DNA from: Aquabacterium sp.
Lineage (GTDB): Bacteria; Pseudomonadota; Gammaproteobacteria; Burkholderiales; Burkholderiaceae_C
DNA: 59,017 nt
Reading direction: 5' to 3'
NCBI RefSeq assembly: GCF_021768455.1
Contig: NZ_JAIZVX010000004.1
Coordinates: 1-59,017 of the forward strand
The notes beneath the pieces were generated by a model. That model did not search any database. It was not told where the DNA came from and saw only the letters and a list, made by a program, of their open reading frames with translations. Below, piece after piece: positions 53,152 to 59,017 of this stretch; positions within the stretch are counted from its first letter, which is position 1; every line of letters begins with the position of its first letter. The position numbers and the translations under genes were made by a program.

Positions 53152-53290
53152 AGCGTCACCGAAGTCACACGGCCGCCCGGTTCGTCATGAGATCCCCGAT
53201 GCGATGGATGCGAAATCGTCACTTCACGGCCTGCCAGCCATGGCGCTACCTTGTTGACTCGTCATCCATCTCTGGCCAAAAAGGAGCACC

Positions 53291-53509
53291 ATGAGCATCA
53301 CCGCCATCAACGTCCGCAACCAGTTCCGCGGCAAGGTCAAGGAGATCATCGAAGGCCCTGTCGTCTCCGAAATCGACGTGGAAACCCCCTCAGGACTGGT
53401 GGTCACGTCCGTCATCACCACGCGCTCCGTGAAGGAACTGGGCCTGGTGCCCGGCAAGGAAGTGATCGCCTTGGTGAAGTCCACCGAAGTCGCCATCGCC
53501 GCGCTCTGA
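53291..53509 (+). CDS. Molbindin (Mop/TOBE-domain protein)
   Basis: A 72-residue single Mop domain that binds molybdate or related oxyanions as an oligomer: NVRNQFRGKVKEIIEGPVVS and SVKELGLVPGKEVIALVKST. AAGGAGC precedes the ATG. Molbindins are common near sulfonate and sulfate genes in Burkholderiales; its task here is unclear. Confidence 0.92.
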   Translation: MSITAINVRNQFRGKVKEIIEGPVVSEIDVETPSGLVVTSVITTRSVKELGLVPGKEVIALVKSTEVAIAAL

Positions 53510-53523
53510 GGCACCCATGGCAA

Positions 53524-53551
53524 AAGGCCCTCTCCTTGCGGACAGGGCCTT
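53524..53551. terminator. Hairpin between convergent molbindin and regulator genes
   Basis: AAGGCCCT and AGGGCCTT with an inner TCC/GGA pair. Four T follow on the minus strand. It probably serves both directions. Confidence 0.7.
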
Positions 53552-53605
53552 GTCGGTTGGGGCGTCACCCGGCGTTCGGCCAGGCGGCGGCGCGGCCACC
53601 TTGGT

Positions 53606-54280
53606 TCAGGTCCTTGCGTTCACGTCCCGCGCGACCACGTAAGCCTGTACCTCGGTGCTGCCGGCGTTGCGCCAGGCCAGCGCCTGAACGCCTTCAAACT
53701 GAAGGGCTTCACGGGCCTCGACACGGTGCGGCACCTCATCGATCAGCACATCCAGCACACCGGCCGAAACCACCACATTCACTCGGCGCGCACGCAAGGG
53801 TGCGGGCCAGCGCAGCTGCGCAGAGGGCGAGAGCCGCAACTCCAGGAACTCGTCCCCCACACCGTCAGAAGCCTGCTGCAGCGCGCGCCACTCGCCTTGT
53901 CCTGTGGCCAGGCGGGTGAGCTGCGGAGCCTGCGGCTTGAGCAACAGCACCGACTGGTCGTGACGGGGCTCGAGGAACCAGGAGACCGAGACCGCCAGGG
54001 CCTGAGCGACCTGCCACAGGGTCTTGATGCTGGGCACGCTCTTGCCCTGCTCGATCTGACCCAGCATGGCGCGCGACACCCCGCTGTGCAGCGCCAGCTC
54101 CTCCAGAGACCAGCGGTGCTGCTTGCGCAGGCGTTTGAGGTTGACGCCCACCAGCGTCGACACCGCCACATCGCTCACCGCGGCCCGGGACGAAGATGCG
54201 GCGGGCGCATCGACCGCCACCGCTCGCCATGGCAGGCCATTGACCGGGCGTTGGGCCCATACCGTGTTCGCAGTGCTCAT
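53606..54280 (-). CDS. XRE-family regulator with C-terminal cupin
   Basis: A 224-residue repressor or activator: an N-terminal tail, an HTH domain (about 45-100: LKRLRKQHRWSLEELALHSGVS, MLGQIEQGKSVPS), then a cupin-like beta-barrel that would sense a small ligand. Such regulators often control the divergent neighbour, here the RBBP9-type hydrolase 231 bases away. A CTTATGC sequence lies in that gap (54415-54421). Confidence 0.88.
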   Translation of the reverse strand: MSTANTVWAQRPVNGLPWRAVAVDAPAASSSRAAVSDVAVSTLVGVNLKRLRKQHRWSLEELALHSGVSRAMLGQIEQGKSVPSIKTLWQVAQALAVSVSWFLEPRHDQSVLLLKPQAPQLTRLATGQGEWRALQQASDGVGDEFLELRLSPSAQLRWPAPLRARRVNVVVSAGVLDVLIDEVPHRVEAREALQFEGVQALAWRNAGSTEVQAYVVARDVNART

Positions 54281-54511
54281 GACGTGGCTCTCTTCTCTGC
54301 TGGATTGGAATGTCTGCCCGCCACGATAGCCAGCCTGCCAAACGCAGAAAACGACCGAATGCGCATGGGGATCCTCGCTTTGCGCATGAGCATCGATCAG
54401 GTTTGCCCACTCGCCTTATGCGCCATTCGAGCAAAGGCATGCACACACATTGCTTTTCCGCCAATGGGAGGCCGACCAAGATGGCGGCCTGAGCACAGCC
54501 CGTTTGCCACC

Positions 54512-55195
54512 ATGAGCACACCTCACTCGCCCTCGTCTCGTCACCCTGCCCACCCGCACGGGACCAGCCTGACCCGCAGCACGGGTGCTTATGCCGGTGA
54601 GCCCGTCAAGGTTCTGATCATCCCGGGCCTGCACGACAGCGGCGCCACGCACTGGCAAAGCTGGCTGCAAACGCAATACCGCGGCGCCGTTCGGGTCAAA
54701 CAGCACGACTGGCACCAGCCCGAACTGGATCGGTGGGCAGACCAGATCGGAGAGACGCTCGCCCGCTCGTCCGACAAGACCACCTGGGTCGCCGTGGCCC
54801 ACAGCTTCGGCTGCCTGGCCCTGGCACGCCACCTGGCCCTTCACAAACCCGAATCCGGTGCCTCCTGCGGCATCCGCGCCGCCCTGTTGGTGGCCCCGGC
54901 CGATCCCGTCAAGTTCAACGTGACAGAACGGCTGCCCACAGAGGGGCTGGGCATCCCCAGCACATTGATTGGCAGCGAGAACGACCCGTGGATGCCCCTG
55001 GAACGTGCCCGCAGTTGGGCGGGGCACTGGGGCGCCCGCTTCCACAACCTGGGGCAAGCCGGGCACATCAACGTCGAATCCGGCCACGGGCCGTGGCCCC
55101 TGGCGCGCTACCTGGTGGACCAGATGATCCGCGACCAGCAACGCCAGCGCCGGATCGACCGAGCACATCCGCTTGAGCTGCACTACGCCATCTGA
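54512..55195 (+). CDS. RBBP9/YdeN-type serine hydrolase
   Basis: A 227-residue alpha/beta hydrolase. The triad is S98 (VAHSFGCLA), D158 (SENDPWMP) and H185 (AGHINVESGHG). The first 30 residues are extra compared with the family core, which begins VKVLIIPGLHDSG. Natural substrates of the family are unknown. ATG at 54512 is chosen; the frame is open far upstream without homology. Confidence 0.88.
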   Translation: MSTPHSPSSRHPAHPHGTSLTRSTGAYAGEPVKVLIIPGLHDSGATHWQSWLQTQYRGAVRVKQHDWHQPELDRWADQIGETLARSSDKTTWVAVAHSFGCLALARHLALHKPESGASCGIRAALLVAPADPVKFNVTERLPTEGLGIPSTLIGSENDPWMPLERARSWAGHWGARFHNLGQAGHINVESGHGPWPLARYLVDQMIRDQQRQRRIDRAHPLELHYAI

Positions 55196-55307
55196 ACGGC
55201 ATCCTCACATTCACGCCGTCATCACCCGACGAGACCGGGTGCGAAAAAGGAGCGATCAGGCGAAGCTGAGACAATGCCGGATCTGTTGAGGTCCCGCGAG
55301 GTCTGGT

Positions 55308-56213
55308 TTGATCGTCCGCCCCCGTCCCAATTGGCTGCGCATGCTCGTCGTGTGGCGCGGCTCCATCATCCTGCGCATCCTGCCGCAGCTGATTTTCACC
55401 ACCGCTCTCTCAGCCCTGGTGGTGGTGTTCCACGGTGAGCTGCTGCACTGGAAGGTCACCCTGACCGCCGTGCCTTTTTCGCTGGTGGGCGTGGCCCTGG
55501 CCATCTTCCTGGGCTTTCGCAACAGTGCCAGCTACGACCGCTACTGGGAGGCCCGCAAGCTCTGGGGCAAGCTGCTGACCGACAGCCGAAACCTGACCCG
55601 CCAGCTCGTGGGCTTCAGCCCGGCCGATCCGCGTCCCCTCGCCCAGGGCGTGATCGCTTTCGTGCACGCCTGCCGTCACCAGCTGCGCCAGACCGATGCC
55701 CTGCCCGACCTGCAACGCCTGCTCCCCGCCCACGTGGTGGCCGATCTGGCCGAGCGGCGCTCGCGACCCATGCGCATCCTGGTGTGGCTGGCCGCCGAAC
55801 TGCGCCAACGCCGCGAGGCCGGTCAGCTCGACCCCATGCTGCTGGCGGAAATCGACCGCAGCCTCAGTGGCCTGAACGACGCCTGGGGTGGCTGCGAACG
55901 CATCGCCTACACGCCCCTGCCCTTCACGTACTCGGTGATCCTGCACCGCACGGTCTACCTCTACTGCTTCATGCTGCCCTTTGGCCTGCTGGACTCCATC
56001 GGCATCATGACGCCGCTGATGGTCGCCTTTGTCTCGTACACCTTTTTCGCCATCGAGGCCCTGAGCGACGAGATCGAAGAACCCTTTGGCACCATGCCCA
56101 ATGACCTGGCCCTCAACGCCATGGCCATCAACATCGAAGCTGCGGTGCTGGAGATGCTGGGAGACCGCGTGCTGCCCGCCGCCCCCCAGCCCATCGATCA
56201 CGTGTTGAGCTGA
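55308..56213 (+). CDS. Bestrophin-family chloride channel-like protein (YneE type)
   Basis: A 301-residue membrane protein of the bacterial bestrophin group, forming pentameric anion or cation channels. The start is a TTG, supported because the resulting MIVRPRPNWLRM matches the conserved N-terminus of YneE proteins. Motifs GVALAIFLGFRNSASYDRYW, RIAYTPLPFTYSVILHRTVYL and EPFGTMPNDLALNAM are typical. Its 3' end overlaps the convergent RidA gene by 16 bases. Confidence 0.9.
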   Translation: MIVRPRPNWLRMLVVWRGSIILRILPQLIFTTALSALVVVFHGELLHWKVTLTAVPFSLVGVALAIFLGFRNSASYDRYWEARKLWGKLLTDSRNLTRQLVGFSPADPRPLAQGVIAFVHACRHQLRQTDALPDLQRLLPAHVVADLAERRSRPMRILVWLAAELRQRREAGQLDPMLLAEIDRSLSGLNDAWGGCERIAYTPLPFTYSVILHRTVYLYCFMLPFGLLDSIGIMTPLMVAFVSYTFFAIEALSDEIEEPFGTMPNDLALNAMAINIEAAVLEMLGDRVLPAAPQPIDHVLS

Positions 56214-56554
56214 CGCGCCACCACGACCACCTCGATCCGCCAGCGCGGGTCGGCCAGGGCCGCCTGCACCGTGGCGCGCGGGGGCGTGTGACCCGGCACC
56301 ACCCAGGCATCCCACACCGCGTTCATGCGGCCGATGTCGGTGATGTCTTTCAGGAAGATCTGCACGCTGAGCAACTGCGTCTTGTCGCTGCCCGCCTCGG
56401 CCAGCAGGCGATCGATGTGGCCCAGCACCTCGCGCGTCTGCCCTTCGATGTCGGCCTCGGGTGCCTGGTCCGGCACCTGCCCGGCCAGGTAGACCGTGCC
56501 TCCGGCGATCGCCACTTCGCTGTACCGCGCGGCCACATGCAAACGTGTCACCAT
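56198..56554 (-). CDS. RidA family (YjgF/YER057c/UK114) protein
   Basis: A 118-residue trimer-forming protein that in classic members deaminates reactive enamines/imines. Segments GGTVYLAGQVPDQ, SVQIFLKDITDIGRMNAVW and PPRATVQAALADPRWRIEV are typical; the arginine in PPRATV is the substrate-binding one. ATG at 56554 has GAGGGA before it. It belongs to a non-canonical RidA subgroup, so the substrate is unsure. Confidence 0.9.
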   Translation of the reverse strand: MVTRLHVAARYSEVAIAGGTVYLAGQVPDQAPEADIEGQTREVLGHIDRLLAEAGSDKTQLLSVQIFLKDITDIGRMNAVWDAWVVPGHTPPRATVQAALADPRWRIEVVVVARQLNT

Positions 56555-56601
56555 GTCGTGATTCCCTCGTGCAAAAGCCGGCATCGTAATGCCGTGACAC
56601 C

Positions 56602-57819
56602 ATGCCCACCACAGAACAACCCGACTTCCGCTCGCCCGATTTCCTGCGTGCCCACATCCGGCACACGCTGAGCTTCTACGAAGGGCGTGCGCTCGACGCC
56701 AGCGGTGGCTTCTTCCACTGCTTCAAGGGTGACGGCACCGTCTACGACGTCCACACCCGCCACCTGGTCAGCAGCACGCGTTTCGTGTTCAACCACGCCA
56801 CGGCATTCCGTGCCTTTGGCCGCCCGGAAGACCAGGCCGCTGCACGCCACGGCCTGCGCTTCCTGCACACGGCGCACGCCCAGCCCCAGGGCGGCTACGC
56901 CTGGGTGATCGAATGGCGAAACGGTCAGGCCACCGTGGTCGACGGCACGAACCACTGCTATGGCCTGGCCTTTGTGCTGCTGGCCCATGCACACGCCCTG
57001 ATGGCCGGTGTGAGCGAAGCCGAAGCCGACCTGCACGCCACCTTCGAGCTGATGGAAGACCGCTTCTGGGAGCCCGAGCACGGCCTCTACGCCGATGAGG
57101 CCACGCCCGACTGGCAAGTCGGCCCCTACCGCGGACAGAACGCCAACATGCACGCCTGCGAAGCCATGCTCGCAGCCCACGAAGCCACGGCCGAGCCCCT
57201 CTTCCTGGCTCGCGCCCTGGAACTGGCCGAGTCCATCACCCAGCGCCAGGCCAGCCAGAGCAAAGGCCTGATCTGGGAGCACTACCAGGCCAACTGGCAC
57301 GCCGACTGGGACTACAACCGCCACGACCGCAGCAACATCTTCCGCCCCTGGGGCTTTCAGGTGGGGCACCTGACCGAATGGGCCAAGCTGCTGCTGCAAC
57401 TGGAGCGCCGCCTCGGCCCCGATCTGGCCCCCGCGTGGATCCTGCCCACGGCCCGTCACCTCTTCGATACGGCCATGCGCCGTGGCTGGGACATGCGCCA
57501 CGGCGGCCTGGTCTACGGCTTCGGGCTGGAGGGCGAGGTCTGCGACGACCACAAGTACTTCTGGGTGCAGGCCGAAAGCCTTGCCGCCGCCGCCTGGCTG
57601 GCCACCCGCACCGGCCTGCCCCATTACTGGGACTGGTACGAGCGCATCTGGACCTACAGCTGGGCCCATTTTGTGGACCACGAGCACGGCGCCTGGTGGC
57701 GCATCCTCACGGCCAGCAACCAGCACCTCAGCGACGAAAAAAGCCCACCCGGCAAGACCGATTACCACACCATGGGCGCCTGCCACGACGTGCTGAAGGC
57801 CCTTGCCCCGCAGGGCTGA
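56602..57819 (+). CDS. AGE-family sugar epimerase/isomerase
   Basis: A 405-residue (alpha/alpha)6-barrel protein of the N-acylglucosamine 2-epimerase family, which also contains mannose and sulfoquinovose-related isomerases (YihS). Conserved parts are FNHATAFRAFG, NANMHACEAML, NIFRPWGFQVGHLTEWAKLL and KYFWVQAESLAA with likely catalytic histidines. The sugar substrate cannot be assigned. It diverges from ridA, with 47 bases between the start codons. Confidence 0.88.
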   Translation: MPTTEQPDFRSPDFLRAHIRHTLSFYEGRALDASGGFFHCFKGDGTVYDVHTRHLVSSTRFVFNHATAFRAFGRPEDQAAARHGLRFLHTAHAQPQGGYAWVIEWRNGQATVVDGTNHCYGLAFVLLAHAHALMAGVSEAEADLHATFELMEDRFWEPEHGLYADEATPDWQVGPYRGQNANMHACEAMLAAHEATAEPLFLARALELAESITQRQASQSKGLIWEHYQANWHADWDYNRHDRSNIFRPWGFQVGHLTEWAKLLLQLERRLGPDLAPAWILPTARHLFDTAMRRGWDMRHGGLVYGFGLEGEVCDDHKYFWVQAESLAAAAWLATRTGLPHYWDWYERIWTYSWAHFVDHEHGAWWRILTASNQHLSDEKSPPGKTDYHTMGACHDVLKALAPQG

Positions 57820-57842
57820 GCCAGGTCCGTTGCCCTGGGGCC

Positions 57843-58997
57843 TCAGGCTGCTGGCAGGGCCCTGACCCGGCTGGCGCGCGCATCGGCCACCGCCCAGGCG
57901 AACACACCCAGGCCGGCCAGGGCCAGCAAGGCACCCACCCAGCCGGTCGACTCCCAGCCCAGGCCGGCTGTGATGGCCACCCCACCCAGCCAGGCCCCCA
58001 GGGCATTGGCCATGTTGAACGCAGAGTGGTTGAGGGCTGCCGCCAAGGTCTGCGCGTCACCGGCCACGTCCATCAGCCGGATCTGCAGCGCCGGGCCAAT
58101 CGCCACCACGGTGCCGATCAGGAACGCGTTCAGCGAGCCCAGCCACACGCTGTGCGACGTGAAGGTGAAGGCCGCCAGCACCAGGGCCGACCACACCAGC
58201 ATGCCACCCACCGACTTCATCAGGTAGCGATCGGCCAGCCGTGCGCCCAGCAGGTTGCCGGCGATCATGCCCAGGCCAAACAGCGAAAGCACCACGGGCA
58301 CGACCGACAGCGGCATGCCAGCCACCTCGGTCATCGTCGGCTTGATGTAGCTGAACACCGAGAACAGGCCGCCAAATCCGATGGCGCCAATGCCCAGGGT
58401 CAGCCAGACCTGCTTGCGCTTGAGCGCGCCCAGCTCTCGCATCGGACTGGCACCGGCCGCTGCGGCCATCTCGGGCACCTCGCGGTAGATCAGGCCCACC
58501 GCCAGCAAGGCAATGAGCCCCACCAGCACAAAGGCGGCACGCCAGCCGAAGTGCTGCCCCAGCCAGGCCGCCAGCGGCACCCCCAGCAAGGTCGCCACCG
58601 TGAGGCCCATCATCACCAGCCCCACCGCCCGCGCACGCTGCCCGGCCGGTGCCAGGGCCGCAGCCACCAGCGAGGCCACACCGAAATAGGTGCCGTGCGG
58701 CATGCCCGCCACGAAGCGCAGGCCGTTGAGTGAGAAGTAGCCCGGCGCCATGGCGCTGGCAAAGTTGCCCAGGGCGAACACCAGCATCAGCGCCATCAAC
58801 AGGGTCCGACGGCCCCAGGTGGCGGCCAGCACAGCCAGCACCGGTGCACCGATCACCACGCCCAGGGCGTAGCTGCTGATCACGTGGCCCGCTTCGGGGA
58901 TGCTCACCCCGATGTCTTTGGCCACCTCGGGCAGCAGCCCCATGATGACGAATTCACCGGTGCCGATGGCGAAACTGCCGGTGGCCAGGGCCAGCAT
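57843..58997 (-). CDS. MFS transporter, AraJ/YdhP-type (5' end may be cut)
   Basis: At least 384 residues with twelve membrane segments of the drug:H+ antiporter group DHA1. The N-terminus reads FAIGTGEFVIMGLLPEVA, then VISSYALGVVIGAPVL and GRRTLLMALML; the middle loop is RELGALKRKQVWLTLG. The frame stays open to the window end without a stop, so the true start may lie outside; ATG at 58997 is the last visible one. It converges with the epimerase gene, 23 bases apart. Confidence 0.9.
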   Translation of the reverse strand: MLALATGSFAIGTGEFVIMGLLPEVAKDIGVSIPEAGHVISSYALGVVIGAPVLAVLAATWGRRTLLMALMLVFALGNFASAMAPGYFSLNGLRFVAGMPHGTYFGVASLVAAALAPAGQRARAVGLVMMGLTVATLLGVPLAAWLGQHFGWRAAFVLVGLIALLAVGLIYREVPEMAAAAGASPMRELGALKRKQVWLTLGIGAIGFGGLFSVFSYIKPTMTEVAGMPLSVVPVVLSLFGLGMIAGNLLGARLADRYLMKSVGGMLVWSALVLAAFTFTSHSVWLGSLNAFLIGTVVAIGPALQIRLMDVAGDAQTLAAALNHSAFNMANALGAWLGGVAITAGLGWESTGWVGALLALAGLGVFAWAVADARASRVRALPAA

Positions 58998-59017
58998 GGC
59001 GCGGCCAGTGTGGAGGG

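Noticed and set aside
1-59017. CRISPR arrays, tRNA or rRNA genes, insertion sequences, prophage
   Set aside because: No repeat-spacer pattern, cloverleaf-like sequence, transposase or phage structural genes apart from the encapsulin were seen by reading; a tRNAscan or ISfinder run would be decisive.

Overview
The window is high-GC DNA, densely packed, with every complete gene intact. Gene content and protein style point to a betaproteobacterium of the order Burkholderiales (Comamonadaceae / Leptothrix-Ideonella-like). Pointers are a complete System I cytochrome c maturation operon, an E. coli-type GshA, the fused indolepyruvate ferredoxin oxidoreductase, a TAXI receptor with a C-terminal membrane part, SfnR-like and XRE-cupin regulators, and a TTG-started bestrophin. 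This placement is inference; no rRNA, tRNA, CRISPR array or insertion sequence was seen.

Region 1 (1-15.2 kb) is mostly housekeeping. It holds plsY overlapping a glutaredoxin-like gene, the rnm-yciO pair, a DUF1801 gene, dcd divergent from ybiB, a 1220-residue indolepyruvate:ferredoxin oxidoreductase, an orphan TAXI receptor, an aldo/keto reductase, gshA, a class II glutamine amidotransferase-like gene, and a stand-alone hisC. Between the reductase and gshA lies a possible sigma-54-driven small RNA.

Region 2 (15.4-19.3 kb) is a three-gene operon: serine O-acetyltransferase, family 2A encapsulin shell protein, and a cysteine desulfurase with a 230-residue disordered N-terminal cargo extension. 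This is the gene set of the sulfur-storing encapsulin compartment. The promoter region carries a perfect 8+8 inverted repeat and a 10-bp palindrome.

Region 3 (19.3-43.2 kb) is almost 24 kb of genes all on the minus strand. In transcription order: a planctomycete-style pair (DUF1549/DUF1553 with an embedded CxxCH, then DUF1501), small c-type cytochromes, a peroxiredoxin, a cytochrome c4, a Tat-like exported dienelactone hydrolase, a cytochrome c'-type protein, a lectin-like protein, an RND pump with its adaptor, an exported metallo-beta-lactamase-fold enzyme, ccmABCDEFGHI, an exported formylglycine-generating enzyme, an arylsulfatase and a small membrane protein. The last three follow ccmI with ATGA overlaps or short gaps, so cytochrome c maturation and sulfatase maturation are physically linked.

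Region 4 (43.2-55.2 kb) runs in the opposite direction from a 457-bp regulatory region. It encodes a coiled-coil porin, an SsuABC-like importer with two permeases, a rhodanese-fold protein lacking the catalytic cysteine, a cytochrome b561 and a sulfate-binding protein. These are followed by a sigma-54 activator resembling SfnR, a molbindin, an XRE-cupin regulator and an RBBP9-type hydrolase. A good -24/-12 promoter precedes the porin, fitting the sigma-54 activator. A GCATAAG-type sequence recurs in front of several of the sulfur genes.

Taken together, 15-55 kb looks like a sulfur-acquisition supercluster: uptake of organosulfur compounds, periplasmic sulfate-ester cleavage, redox and heme proteins in the periplasm, and storage in an encapsulin. 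The functional unity is inference; the layout is seen directly. Region 5 (55.3-59 kb) is ordinary: bestrophin, RidA, an AGE-family epimerase and an MFS transporter cut by the window end.
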